Positions 1 through 8,548 of a stretch of 64,000 nucleotides of DNA are shown here, piece after piece (position 1 is the first letter of the stretch; each line of letters starts with the position of its first letter). This DNA is from Citricoccus sp. K5. Its GTDB lineage: Bacteria > Actinomycetota > Actinomycetes > Actinomycetales > Micrococcaceae. The stretch is from NCBI RefSeq assembly GCF_902506195.1, contig NZ_LR732817.1, positions 513,147 to 577,146 of the forward strand. Direction: 5' to 3'. A program made the translations under genes and the position numbers. The notes beneath the pieces are model-generated. The model saw only the letters and a program-made list of their open reading frames with translations, did no database searches and was not told where the DNA came from.

Positions 1-1
1 T

Positions 2-1867
2 CCGGGCCACCGTGGGGTGATCTCCTGGACGGCCTCGGGCTGGACCGCCCTGCTCCTCGCCGCACTGGGGACCGCTGCACCCCTGCTGCTGCCGTTCCTG
101 GTGGTGGGCGTGCTGGGCCTCGCCGTGCTGATGGGCCAGCGCGGGCGTGCCCTGTGGTGGACGCCCCTGCCGGGCCTGGCCCTGTTCCTGCCCACCGTCC
201 TGACACATTGGACGGACCTGCGCGCGGTCCTCGGTGATCCAGGGGTGCCGCAGGCCTACGATCCGGCCCCGCTGTGGCAGCAGATCCTCGGCTTCCCGGA
301 GGCCTTCGCCGCGGACTCCGGCCTGCTGGCCCTGCCGTGGCTGGACACGGCAGGGCCGGGCGGGGCCGGGTACCCCTGGGCCCTGGTCGCTGCGCTCGTC
401 ATCGGCCTTCCCGTCCTGGCAGCCGCCGTTGTGGGCGCCTTCATGACCGGGCGGATCGGCACGCAGGCCCGCATCGGCCTGGGGGCCACGGTGCTGGGAC
501 TGGCCGGCGCCGCCGTCGCGCCCCTGATTGCCACTTCGGTGGACGCCAACGGTGACCTGGTCACCGTGTTCACCGGCCCCTTCACCTCCACCGCGTTGCT
601 GGGCGTGCTGATCGCCGCCGTGGCCGGCTTCAACGGCGTCCTCGGCCCGCGCCGGGTCCCCGGCGCGTCACGTCTGGGTCTGCGCGCCGGCATCGGCCCC
701 GCGCGGCGGACCGCCGTGGTGGTGCTGGCGGTCCTGGCCAGCTGTTCCGTGGCCCTGACCGCGACGCTCTGGGCGGTCCCGCGCACTGTCCCCGGCTCGA
801 CCCTGGACCCCGCCGCCGGCGAAGCCCTGGCCTCCCGCACCGCGGACGGCGAGGCAGAGGCGGTGCTGTCCACGCTGGGCACCGGCAGCGTCATCGAGTC
901 CAGCCCCGCCCGGCTCCTCCCGGCCACCGCTGCCGACCAAGGCGCCAGTGCGCTGGCGACCCGGACCGTGGTCCTGGAACGCCGTGCCGACGAACTGCAG
1001 GTCAGCCTTGCCAGTGGTGCCGGCCCCGCACTGGACCGGCTCAGCGCCGGGTGGACCGCACGCTCCCTGACCGGCCCCTTGTCCAGCCCGACGGCGGCCG
1101 CCCCGGACCGTGCCGACGAACAGTTGCGCAGCCTGGGCGCTCAGCTGGTCTCCGGTGCCAACGCGGACCCGCGGCCCGCCCTCGAGGACTTCGGAGCCGC
1201 CTTCGTGGTGCTGCGGGATCGGGATGGGGGAGAGCTCGGCACTGCCGCCTCCATCGACGCCGTCCCGGGCCTCGCTCCGGTTGGCCTGACCGACTCGGGC
1301 TGGTTGTGGCGCGTGCTTCCCGAGGAGACCGGCGGCATCCCCGTGGCCGGAACGCATGACCTCGAGGACCGGATGGGCTTCTCGACGGCCCGCGCCCGGA
1401 TCGTCGACGGCGCCGGCGAGACCACCCATTTGGTGTCCCGGCCCGGCACCACCGTGGAAACGCCCATTCCGGCCGCCGAGGACGCGGCGGAGGGCGGAGA
1501 CCGCCGGTTGGTCCTGGCCGAACGGGCCGACGCCGGCTGGCACGCCACGCTCGATGGTGAGCCGCTCGGCGCCCACACCGATGACGGCACCGGCTGGGCC
1601 CAAGCCTTTGAACTGCCCGCTGACGGTGGTCAGCTCCGGGTCTGGCACTCCTCCCCGGCTGCGGCCTGGGCCTGGTGGATTCCCGGACTCCTGCTCGTAC
1701 TCGCCGCCCTGCTGGCCATCCCCTCGCCCACCCGGCGCACGGACGGCCGGCCGCGGGCTGGCGACGCCGGCTTCGGTGACGGAGCCGGTGTCGGCACCGG
1801 TGAGCGCACGGTTGAAGACACCGTTGACGACACGGTTGATGACAATGCGCGGACGGAGCAACGATGA
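2..1867 (+). CDS. Membrane C-terminal part of a large glycosyltransferase, 5'-truncated by the window
   Basis: The frame is open to the left edge (codons run in frame from base 2), so the real start lies outside the window; the GTG at 17 is only the first start-like codon inside it. About 620 residues are visible: roughly six hydrophobic helices in the first 250 residues, a polar, probably extracytoplasmic stretch of about 300 residues, one more helix near residues 555-575 (WWIPGLLLVLAALLAI), and a charged tail. No glycosyltransferase catalytic motif falls in this part. The call rests on context: in Micrococcaceae a very long family-2 glycosyltransferase with a membrane C-terminus directly precedes a DUF5719 gene, as here, with an ATGA overlap. 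The likely role is transfer of sugars to a cell-envelope polymer; the substrate is unknown. Confidence 0.6.
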   Translation, partial: PGHRGVISWTASGWTALLLAALGTAAPLLLPFLVVGVLGLAVLMGQRGRALWWTPLPGLALFLPTVLTHWTDLRAVLGDPGVPQAYDPAPLWQQILGFPEAFAADSGLLALPWLDTAGPGGAGYPWALVAALVIGLPVLAAAVVGAFMTGRIGTQARIGLGATVLGLAGAAVAPLIATSVDANGDLVTVFTGPFTSTALLGVLIAAVAGFNGVLGPRRVPGASRLGLRAGIGPARRTAVVVLAVLASCSVALTATLWAVPRTVPGSTLDPAAGEALASRTADGEAEAVLSTLGTGSVIESSPARLLPATAADQGASALATRTVVLERRADELQVSLASGAGPALDRLSAGWTARSLTGPLSSPTAAAPDRADEQLRSLGAQLVSGANADPRPALEDFGAAFVVLRDRDGGELGTAASIDAVPGLAPVGLTDSGWLWRVLPEETGGIPVAGTHDLEDRMGFSTARARIVDGAGETTHLVSRPGTTVETPIPAAEDAAEGGDRRLVLAERADAGWHATLDGEPLGAHTDDGTGWAQAFELPADGGQLRVWHSSPAAAWAWWIPGLLLVLAALLAIPSPTRRTDGRPRAGDAGFGDGAGVGTGERTVEDTVDDTVDDNARTEQR

Positions 1868-3666
1868 GCGGCCAAGACCACGATCAGCACCCCGACGCCT
1901 CCAGCCCCCCGGACGAGTCCGGTACACCGAGCCAGGACTCGCTGCAGGACCCACCCGCCTCGCGGGGGCAGCTCAAGGGCCAGCGGGCCGCAGCCGCCCG
2001 TGACCTCAAGCGTCAGGCCGCGCTCGAGGCGCACCAAAGGGGCGTGGTCCGCAGGGCACCCATGACCGCGGGCCTGGCCGGGGCCGGCGTCGTGGTCCTG
2101 GTGGCGGCCGCGGTCACCGCCGGGACGCTCGTACCGCCCGCCACGCCGGAGGTGGACGGCCGGGCCGTGCCCGCCGCGCTGAATGCCGTGCCGGTCCGTT
2201 CGGTCTGCGCCGGACCGCCGCGACTGCCCGCCGGCGCCGAGGAGGGGACGGACACGCAGTTCAGTCCCGTCTCCACCTCCGCCGTCTCCCGGGTCACCTC
2301 GGTGCTGCTCTCCGATCTGGCCGGTCGTTTCCCCGGCACCTCGATCAGCACCCTGCAGTCGGCGGAGAACGGTGACTCCGGCGAGGGTGCCGAACCCGTG
2401 GACCTGACCGAGTCCCAGCCTGAAGAGGTCCAGCAGGGGGATCCGGCCACGGCCGGTGCGGATGGTGTCCCGGTCCGGGAGTCCGCCGTGGACCACGTGC
2501 AGTCCCCGGGGGGCGAAGCGGGCGAGGCCACGGCGGTCACGGTCGAGCCGATCGGCGGACAGGCGATGCCCTCGGACGCCGTGTCCCTGTACTCCGCCAC
2601 GGACGGCGACCTCGCCGGCACCGACGCCAGCTCCTGCCTCGCCCCGGCCCACGAGCACTGGCTCACCGGCATGACCACCACGGTGGGCTCGACCTCGATC
2701 CTGGTGCTCTCGAACCCCTCGGCGTCAGCCAGCACCGTGGACCTGACCCTCTACGGGGCCGACGGGCCGGTCGAGGCACCGGGCACCGCCGGCATCGTCC
2801 TGGCACCCGGACAGACCCGGTCGATCGTGCTGGGCGGCATGGCCCCGGACGAGGAGCACCTGGCCGTCCAGGTCCGTGCCCAGGGGGGTGCGGTCGGTGC
2901 CACGGCCCAGCAGCACCGGCTCTTCGGCATCACGCCGGGCGGCGTGGAGATCATCCAGCCGACCTCGAACCCGTCCCAGGGTGCGGTCATGCCCGGGCTC
3001 GTGGTGCCGAACAGGGCGGTCACCGAGGAGATCGTCGGCCAGGACGGCTATGAGCAGGCCGGTCCGGCCCTCTCGCTCGCGGCGCCGGCCAGTGCGGCCA
3101 CGGCCGAGATCACCGTGAGCGGCCCGGACGGCACCGTGGAGCTGCCGGAGGGCGGCCTGGTGGACATCGGCGCCGGTTCCACCGTGCGCTTCCCCCTCGA
3201 CGGGCTGGACCATGACGTGTACACCGTCACCGTGAGCGCTGATGCGCCCGTGGCGGCCAGCGCCCGGGGCCTGTCCGGCCAGGCCGGCGAACCGGTCGAC
3301 TTCTCCAGCGTGTCCGCCGTGGGCTCGCTGGGCCTGGAACGGCTGGTGTCCCGGCCCGAGAACACCACCGCGAACCTCGTGCTGTATTCGGCCGATGGCG
3401 GGGCCGTGGAGATCACCCCCGTCTCAGAGGACGGCAGCCTGGGGGAGTCCCGGGTGCAGGAACTCGGTCCGGAATCCACCCACGCGCTCTCCTTCGCGGA
3501 CCTGGCTGGCGGTGAAGGTGCCGTCCCCAGTGGGGCTCTGGTGGAGACCGTGGAGGGTCAGGTGTACGCCGCCGTGGACGTGCGTGGCGCGCAGGGGATC
3601 TCCGCGTATCCGGTGGTGCCTCAGCAGCAACAGGTCTCCGGCGTCCCGGTGCGCGTGGGGTACTGA
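1864..3666 (+). CDS. DUF5719 family membrane-anchored extracytoplasmic protein
   Basis: 600 residues. Residues 1-65 are polar and probably cytoplasmic, one transmembrane helix spans about 68-90 (AGVVVLVAAAVTAG), and the rest is an acidic, Gly/Ala/Ser-rich region of beta-domain character expected outside the membrane. The start ATG overlaps the stop of the upstream glycosyltransferase gene as ATGA (1864-1867), so the two are translationally coupled and probably act together in envelope glycan biology. DUF5719 proteins are known mainly by this conserved pairing; no enzymatic motif is visible and the biochemical role is unknown. The gene ends 62 bp before the convergent metallopeptidase-like gene. 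Confidence 0.75.
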   Translation: MSGQDHDQHPDASSPPDESGTPSQDSLQDPPASRGQLKGQRAAAARDLKRQAALEAHQRGVVRRAPMTAGLAGAGVVVLVAAAVTAGTLVPPATPEVDGRAVPAALNAVPVRSVCAGPPRLPAGAEEGTDTQFSPVSTSAVSRVTSVLLSDLAGRFPGTSISTLQSAENGDSGEGAEPVDLTESQPEEVQQGDPATAGADGVPVRESAVDHVQSPGGEAGEATAVTVEPIGGQAMPSDAVSLYSATDGDLAGTDASSCLAPAHEHWLTGMTTTVGSTSILVLSNPSASASTVDLTLYGADGPVEAPGTAGIVLAPGQTRSIVLGGMAPDEEHLAVQVRAQGGAVGATAQQHRLFGITPGGVEIIQPTSNPSQGAVMPGLVVPNRAVTEEIVGQDGYEQAGPALSLAAPASAATAEITVSGPDGTVELPEGGLVDIGAGSTVRFPLDGLDHDVYTVTVSADAPVAASARGLSGQAGEPVDFSSVSAVGSLGLERLVSRPENTTANLVLYSADGGAVEITPVSEDGSLGESRVQELGPESTHALSFADLAGGEGAVPSGALVETVEGQVYAAVDVRGAQGISAYPVVPQQQQVSGVPVRVGY

Positions 3667-3728
3667 GCCGGCCACCGGGCGGACCCGGCAGGTCTCGGCC
3701 CGCGCCGGGCACCGGCTGTGCAGGCCGT

Positions 3729-4271
3729 CTACCAGTGGAAGTCGGGGTCCACGGCCTCTGGCGCCACACCGGTCAGCTCGGCCCACTGCTCCACGACCGC
3801 CCCGTAGACGAGGTCGGGCAGCAGGGACGGAGCCGGGCAGCGGGCCTCGAGTGGGCGCCGGTGGATGGTGATGACGGCCGTACCTTGGGCATCGCGGCGC
3901 GTGGAGCCGGTGGGATCGTCCACCAGTTCCGTGCCCCAGGCCCGCACCAACTCCAGGCGGTTCTCCAGGTCCTCGGGGATCATGGTCATGCGGAAGCGGG
4001 CCTGTTCCACGGCGGGGCCGCAGACCTCGGCCAGCCGGGACACCGCGGCAGCCAGGTAGTCGGAGAAGGCCTCGTTGCGGCTCCGGGCGCCGGGCAGTCC
4101 CGGCGGCATCAGTGGTCCGCGCAGGCCGCGTCCACGGCGGTCCCGGCGGGGAGACCGGGACACGTTTCCTGACGTGGATCCTGACGTGCGGGGTGCGCGG
4201 GCTTGGCCCGAATCCTGCCCCATGCCCCGTGCCACGCCGTGTTCCACGGCAACGGGTTCGAAGGAAGTCAT
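3729..4271 (-). CDS. Metallopeptidase-family (zincin-like) protein without an HExxH motif
   Basis: 180 residues. The core from about residue 44 (RDRRGRGLRGPLMPPGLPG) matches the small actinobacterial 'metallopeptidase family' proteins encoded next to DUF3499. The helix where a zincin would carry HExxH reads VVEQWAEL, so the zinc-binding histidines are absent and protease activity is doubtful. The first ~40 residues are a polar, poorly conserved-looking extension. The start is supported by a -10 box TAGCAT six nucleotides upstream, as in leaderless actinobacterial mRNAs. It is divergent from the DUF3499 gene and converges with the DUF5719 gene. Its function is unknown; its value is mainly as a conserved marker of this neighbourhood. 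Confidence 0.65.
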   Translation of the reverse strand: MTSFEPVAVEHGVARGMGQDSGQARAPRTSGSTSGNVSRSPRRDRRGRGLRGPLMPPGLPGARSRNEAFSDYLAAAVSRLAEVCGPAVEQARFRMTMIPEDLENRLELVRAWGTELVDDPTGSTRRDAQGTAVITIHRRPLEARCPAPSLLPDLVYGAVVEQWAELTGVAPEAVDPDFHW

Positions 4272-4277
4272 GACTCG

Positions 4278-4283
4278 ATGCTA
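4278..4283 (-). promoter_or_regulatory. -10 box (TAGCAT) of a leaderless gene
   Basis: TAGCAT on the minus strand lies 6 nt before the ATG of the metallopeptidase-like gene, the spacing expected when transcription starts at the start codon. No Shine-Dalgarno sequence intervenes. Confidence 0.5.
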
Positions 4284-4431
4284 GACCCCGCAGGGGTGGG
4301 CCGGTACCGGACACCGGAAGGCCGGTACCGGACACGGAGGTTCTGCGGCCGGACGCCATCAGGTGGGGGCTGGAACGCCGCCGGACACGCGTCCCGACGA
4401 AGCAGTGCACGGCTTCAGGGGCCCAGCGCGG

Positions 4432-4437
4432 TAGGGT
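4432..4437 (+). promoter_or_regulatory. -10 box (TAGGGT) of a leaderless gene
   Basis: TAGGGT lies 8 nt before the GTG at 4446. This supports the GTG, not the ATG three codons later, as the start of the DUF3499 gene. Confidence 0.45.
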
Positions 4438-4445
4438 GGTCTGCC

Positions 4446-4868
4446 GTGGGATCGATGCGACAGTGCTCCAAGACCAGCTGCCAATCTGCGGCTCTGGCAA
4501 CGCTGACGTACAACTATGCCGATTCCACCGTGGTTCTGGGCCCCATGTCCCGATTGGCCGAACCCCACACCTATGATCTGTGCGAGAAGCACGCCCGCAG
4601 CATGACCGCGCCGAAAGGCTGGGAGCTGCTGCGCATCCAGCCGCCGGAGGGTGCCGAACCCCCCGTTCCGGAGGAGCCGGACGACCTGTTGGCCTTGGCC
4701 CACGCCGTCCGTGAGCCCGCTGTCCGCCCTGCTTCCTCGAGTCCCTCGGTCGGTCGCCGAGGCACCACTCCCGACGCCGGCCCCCGCCCGGAGACGACCG
4801 GTTCCGTCAACGGTGACGCTCCCGCGCGCCCCGGCCGGCCCGCCCTTCGCCTGCTGCGGGATTCCTGA
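4446..4868 (+). CDS. DUF3499 family protein (Cys/His-rich small protein)
   Basis: 140 residues. The N-terminal 55 residues carry the family hallmark: M-R-Q-C-S near the start, a second Cys five residues on, LATLTYNYADSTVVLGP, and CEKH about 30 residues later. The C-x4-C plus C-x2-H pattern looks like a treble-clef or zinc-ribbon metal site. The C-terminal half is Pro/Arg-rich and probably disordered. The start is chosen from the -10 box TAGGGT 8 nt upstream; the ATG at 4455 is the alternative. Function is unknown. In many relatives phosphomannomutase and phosphomannose isomerase genes separate DUF3499 from ahcY; here they are adjacent. Confidence 0.8.
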   Translation: MGSMRQCSKTSCQSAALATLTYNYADSTVVLGPMSRLAEPHTYDLCEKHARSMTAPKGWELLRIQPPEGAEPPVPEEPDDLLALAHAVREPAVRPASSSPSVGRRGTTPDAGPRPETTGSVNGDAPARPGRPALRLLRDS

Positions 4869-4873
4869 CCCCG

Positions 4874-4919
4874 CCCGGCGAGCCGGGGAACAGCGCCATG
4901 CGGGGAAACCTCCGCGCTG
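4874..4919 (+). other. Two hairpins between DUF3499 and ahcY
   Basis: CCCGG-CGAG-CCGGG (4874-4887) is followed by CAGCGC ... GCGCTG (4891-4919), whose interior can pair further. There is no T-run. They lie upstream of the ahcY -10 box, so they are not in its mRNA; they may end the DUF3499 transcript. Confidence 0.35.
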
Positions 4920-4938
4920 GTGAGGACGTGGTCTGCCC

Positions 4939-4944
4939 TAGGCT
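4939..4944 (+). promoter_or_regulatory. -10 box (TAGGCT) of ahcY
   Basis: TAGGCT is 6 nt upstream of the ahcY ATG with no room for a ribosome-binding site, so ahcY is probably leaderless. Confidence 0.5.
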
Positions 4945-4950
4945 GGGTCC

Positions 4951-6504
4951 ATGACTGAGAACCCTGCCGTCAGCGCTCCAAGCCCTGCCACCGACCCGGG
5001 GTACGCCAACCGCGTCACCGTCCCCGGGGCCGCCTTCGACTTCGCCGTCCGGGACCTCTCCCTGGCTGAGGCCGGCCGCCACCAGATCCGCCTGGCCGAG
5101 CACGAGATGCCGGGGCTGATGTCCCTGCGCCGCGAGTTCGGCGAGGCCCAGCCCCTCAAGGGTGCCCGGATCGCCGGCTCCCTGCACATGACGGTTCAGA
5201 CCGCCGTGCTGATCGAGACGTTGGTGGCCCTCGGCGCTCAGGTTCGATGGGCGTCCTGCAACATCTTCTCCACCCAGGACGAGGCGGCCGCCGCCATCGT
5301 GGTCGGCACCGGAACTCCGGACGAGCCCAACGGCGTCCCGGTCTTCGCCTGGAAGAACGAGACCCTCACCGACTACTGGTGGACCGCCTCCCAGATCCTC
5401 CTCTGGCCCGGGGCTGACCAGGACCCGGAACTGGGCCCGAACATGATCCTCGACGACGGCGGGGACGCCACCATGCTGCTGCACAAGGGCGTCGAGTTCG
5501 AATCCGCCGGCGCCGTGCCGAGCCCCACTGCGGAGGACCCCGAGGAGTACCAGGTCGTCCTCGAGACCCTGCGTGCCTCGCTCGCCACGGACGGCCAGCG
5601 CTTCACGCGGATCGCCCAGGGCGTCCGCGGGGTCACCGAGGAGACCACCACCGGCGTGCTCCGCCTCTACCAGCTGGCCGAGACGGGTCAGCTGATGTTC
5701 CCGGCCATCAACGTGAACGACTCGGTCACCAAGTCGAAGTTCGACAACAAGTACGGCATCCGCCACTCGCTGCCGGACGGGATCATGCGCGGCACCGACG
5801 TGCTGATCGGCGGCAAGACGGCAGTCGTCTGCGGCTATGGCGACGTCGGCAAGGGCGCCGCCGAGGCCTTCCGCGGCCAGGGGGCCCGCGTGGTCGTCAC
5901 CGAGGTGGACCCGATCAACGCCCTGCAGGCCGCCATGGACGGGTTCCAGGTGGTCCGCCTCGACGAGGTGATCTCGTCCGGAGACATCTTCATCACGACC
6001 ACGGGCGGCATGGACATCATCATGGCCGAGGACATGGTCCAGATGAAGGACAAGGCGATCGTCGGCAACGTCGGCCACTTCGACAACGAACTGGACATGG
6101 CCGGCCTGGCCAGGATTCCCGGTGTCAGCAAGACCGAGATCAAGCCACAGGTCCACGAGTGGACGTTCGACTCCGGCACCGCGGACGAGCGCTCGATCAT
6201 CGTGCTGTCCGAGGGGCGCCTGCTGAACCTGGGCAACGCCACCGGCCACCCGTCCTTCGTGATGAGCGCCTCCTTCACCAACCAGGTGATGGCCCAGATG
6301 GAACTCTTCGCCCGCCACGGGTCCATCACCGGCGTGGAGTACGAGAAGCAGGTGTACGTGCTGCCGAAGGTCCTGGACGAGAAGGTCGCCCGCCTCCACC
6401 TGGACGCCCTCGGCGCGCACCTGACCGAGCTGAGCAAGAGCCAGGCCGAGTACCTCGGGGTGGACGTGGCCGGCCCGTACAAGGCGGACCACTACCGCTA
6501 CTGA
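4951..6504 (+). CDS. ahcY: Adenosylhomocysteinase (S-adenosyl-L-homocysteine hydrolase)
   Basis: 517 residues. It reversibly hydrolyses S-adenosylhomocysteine to adenosine and homocysteine, relieving product inhibition of methyltransferases and feeding the methionine cycle in the cytoplasm. Family landmarks are all present: [45 protein letters not shown] (substrate/NAD contact region), the NAD-binding loop [10 protein letters not shown], and the conserved C-terminal end [10 protein letters not shown] that reaches into the neighbouring subunit's NAD site. The length fits the longer actinobacterial form. The ATG is preceded by the -10 TAGGCT at leaderless spacing. It converges with the RDD gene with 3 bp between stops. 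Identification is secure. Confidence 0.97.
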   Translation: MTENPAVSAPSPATDPGYANRVTVPGAAFDFAVRDLSLAEAGRHQIRLAEHEMPGLMSLRREFGEAQPLKGARIAGSLHMTVQTAVLIETLVALGAQVRWASCNIFSTQDEAAAAIVVGTGTPDEPNGVPVFAWKNETLTDYWWTASQILLWPGADQDPELGPNMILDDGGDATMLLHKGVEFESAGAVPSPTAEDPEEYQVVLETLRASLATDGQRFTRIAQGVRGVTEETTTGVLRLYQLAETGQLMFPAINVNDSVTKSKFDNKYGIRHSLPDGIMRGTDVLIGGKTAVVCGYGDVGKGAAEAFRGQGARVVVTEVDPINALQAAMDGFQVVRLDEVISSGDIFITTTGGMDIIMAEDMVQMKDKAIVGNVGHFDNELDMAGLARIPGVSKTEIKPQVHEWTFDSGTADERSIIVLSEGRLLNLGNATGHPSFVMSASFTNQVMAQMELFARHGSITGVEYEKQVYVLPKVLDEKVARLHLDALGAHLTELSKSQAEYLGVDVAGPYKADHYRY

Positions 6505-6507
6505 CCG

Positions 6508-7311
6508 TCAGGAGAACGGCAGGGAGTGCAGGCGCTCGGCGGCGGCGTCCGCCCTCTCCTGCTGACGGCTCAGCAGCCGGAAGTCGCGGTTGCGCCGCTC
6601 GGCCACCACGGCCAGCAGGAAGTCCTCCATGGGCACCCCGGGTGGCGGGCCGGGGGCCACGAACGGCGCCACCTGCGCTGCCAGGCGGCCTGCGGTCTGG
6701 TGGCGGACCGCAGGCGGGACGGAGCGGGCGTTGCGCAGGAACTGCGTCACGGAGGCGACCAGGGCGTCCGGGAGGCGGCCGACGTCGGCCACCTCGGCCC
6801 ACGGCCGCATCGACTCGGGAACGCCGGGCAACGGCGGAGGGACGGCGCGCTGGCGCTCGACGACCACCTGGCTGCCGGCGACCATGTCCGCCAGGCGCTT
6901 GCCGCGTTCGTTCAGCATGGACGCGATCAGCGCCACGGAACCGAACGTCATCCACAACTCCATGATCCCGACCAGGACGCGGACCAGACTGTGCCGCAGG
7001 CGGATGGAGCCGCCGTCGTCCCGCACCACGCGGGTGCCGAAGACGAGCTTGCCCAGTGAACGGCCCCGGCTGAGGGTCTCCACGGCCAGCGGGACGCCCA
7101 CGAGCATGCCGACGACGAGGGCCAGCACCGTGGCCTGGGCTGCGGCGGGGTCCAGCTCCTCGAGGATCGTCTGGGCCAGGACCCAGACCACCGCGAGGAA
7201 GAGCAGCACGAGGGCGATGGCGTCTATGAGGGCGCCGGCGGCCCGGACCACGAAGGACGCGGGCCGCAATTGCAGCACCACCGCCTCGCCGGTGACCACC
7301 GTCGTGCTCAT
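6508..7311 (-). CDS. RDD family integral membrane protein
   Basis: 267 residues. The N-terminus (ELRP-like QLRPASFVVRAAGALIDAI) starts the RDD domain, with Arg-Asp at the first helix. Helices follow at about residues 27-50, 60-85 and 110-140, with GRSLGKLVFGTRVVRDDGG between the second and third. The C-terminal ~120 residues are soluble and Arg-rich. I start at the ATG at 7311 because AGGGGG lies about 6 nt upstream; an in-frame upstream start at 7356 would add 15 residues lacking family similarity. The gene is divergent from a SpoIIM-type gene, a conserved actinobacterial pairing often linked to MoxR/DUF58 genes (those are at 28-30 kb here). The transport or scaffold role is unknown. Confidence 0.85.
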   Translation of the reverse strand: MSTTVVTGEAVVLQLRPASFVVRAAGALIDAIALVLLFLAVVWVLAQTILEELDPAAAQATVLALVVGMLVGVPLAVETLSRGRSLGKLVFGTRVVRDDGGSIRLRHSLVRVLVGIMELWMTFGSVALIASMLNERGKRLADMVAGSQVVVERQRAVPPPLPGVPESMRPWAEVADVGRLPDALVASVTQFLRNARSVPPAVRHQTAGRLAAQVAPFVAPGPPPGVPMEDFLLAVVAERRNRDFRLLSRQQERADAAAERLHSLPFS

Positions 7312-7393
7312 GAACAACCCCCTGATACGGTCCAGCAGCTGCGCCGAACGGGTCATGCGGCCCGTCGTGCGCCCCGCCCAGCGTAGCGGCCGG

Positions 7394-7399
7394 TAGCCT
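7394..7399 (+). promoter_or_regulatory. -10 box (TAGCCT) of a leaderless gene
   Basis: TAGCCT lies 6 nt before the GTG start of the SpoIIM-like gene; transcription would begin at or next to the start codon. Confidence 0.5.
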
Positions 7400-7405
7400 G
7401 AAGTC

Positions 7406-8398
7406 GTGGATCTGGACGCCTACACCTCGGTACATCGCCCCACGTGGGAGCGGTTGGACTCGTTGGCGCGCACCCGCCGTCTCGACGCCGGGCAGGCCGA
7501 CGAGCTGCTCGAGCTCTACGGCCGGGCCTCCACCCACCTGTCCGTGGTGCAGGCGCATGACCCGGACGGGCCGCAGGCCGCCGGGCTGTCCATGGTGCTG
7601 GCCCGGGCCCGCAACCGCATCACGGGGGCGCCCTCCAACGCCTCCGCCGGCTTCTCCCGCTTCTTCCTCGAACAGCTGCCCGCCGCGTTCTACCGGATCC
7701 GCTGGCTCACGGTGCTCCTCGGGGCGGCCTTCTGCCTCGTGGCCGTCTGGTTCGGATTCTGGGTGAACGGCGAACCCGAGGTGCTCGCCTCCCTGGGCAC
7801 CGAGGAGCAGATGCGCGAGTACGCCGAGGAGCAGTTCACCGGCTACTACTCCGAGAACCCGGCCGCTTCCTTCGCCGGGCAGGTGTGGACCAACAACGCA
7901 TGGATCGCCGCGCAGGAGGTGGCCTTCGGGATCACCGGCTACTTCGTGCCCTATGTGCTCTTCGTCAATGCGCAGGGCGTCGGGATCTCCGGCGGGGTCA
8001 TGGCGGCCCACGGCGAGCTGGACACCTTCTTCCTGTACATCCTCCCGCACGGATTCATGGAGCTCACGGCGATCTTCATCGCCGGTGCCGCCGGCCTGCG
8101 GATCTTCTGGGCCTGGGTGGCCCCGGGGCAGCGGACCCGGCTCGATTCGCTGGCCTCCGAGGGCCGCTCGCTGTTCACGGTGGCCGCCGGGCTGGTCCTC
8201 GTGCTGGCCGTGTCCGGCGTGGTGGAGGGCTTCGTCACCCCGTCCGGGCTGCCGCACTGGCTGCGCCTGGGCATCGGTCTGCTCGTGTTGGCCGGCTACT
8301 GGGCCTACACGCTGATCCTGGGGCGCCGGGCCGTCGCCGCCGGCGCCACCGGGGACCTCGAGGCCCACGACGCCGGCGCCCGCCAGCTCACAGCGTAG
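7406..8398 (+). CDS. SpoIIM-family (stage II sporulation protein M-like) membrane protein
   Basis: 330 residues. The soluble N-terminus begins MDLDAYTSVHRPTWERLDSL, the usual opening of actinobacterial SpoIIM-like proteins. Membrane helices lie at about residues 108-130, 170-195, 205-240, 255-275 and 285-305. The organism shows no sporulation genes here, so the name reflects homology only; these proteins are thought to act in envelope or membrane remodelling. Start GTG with leaderless -10. Head-to-head with the RDD gene across 94 bp, a frequently conserved pair. Confidence 0.85.
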   Translation: MDLDAYTSVHRPTWERLDSLARTRRLDAGQADELLELYGRASTHLSVVQAHDPDGPQAAGLSMVLARARNRITGAPSNASAGFSRFFLEQLPAAFYRIRWLTVLLGAAFCLVAVWFGFWVNGEPEVLASLGTEEQMREYAEEQFTGYYSENPAASFAGQVWTNNAWIAAQEVAFGITGYFVPYVLFVNAQGVGISGGVMAAHGELDTFFLYILPHGFMELTAIFIAGAAGLRIFWAWVAPGQRTRLDSLASEGRSLFTVAAGLVLVLAVSGVVEGFVTPSGLPHWLRLGIGLLVLAGYWAYTLILGRRAVAAGATGDLEAHDAGARQLTA

Positions 8399-8548
8399 GT
8401 CGCCCTGGGTGCCCCGCACCCGGAAGCCCACGTGAGCGCAACGATCTGGCCACCAGTGCGGTGGTGTGGTTGTGCTCGAAGATCGACAGTGTGACGATGA
8501 AGAAGCACTGCCAGTGGAGTGCTGGCAGGCAGGAAGAGGGACCGAACC

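Noticed and set aside
668-1954. Long open frame on the minus strand opposite the glycosyltransferase gene
   Set aside because: Gly/Arg/Pro-rich translation without family features; an antisense shadow typical of high-GC DNA.
4869-4950. SAH riboswitch upstream of ahcY
   Set aside because: Hairpins exist but do not resemble the SAH class, and they lie upstream of the likely transcription start.
4807-6492. 561-codon minus-strand open frame opposite ahcY
   Set aside because: His/Val/Gly-rich low-quality translation; ahcY on the plus strand is certain.
6326-8431. 701-codon minus-strand open frame across the RDD and SpoIIM genes
   Set aside because: Runs antisense to or out of frame with three well-supported genes; composition is not protein-like.
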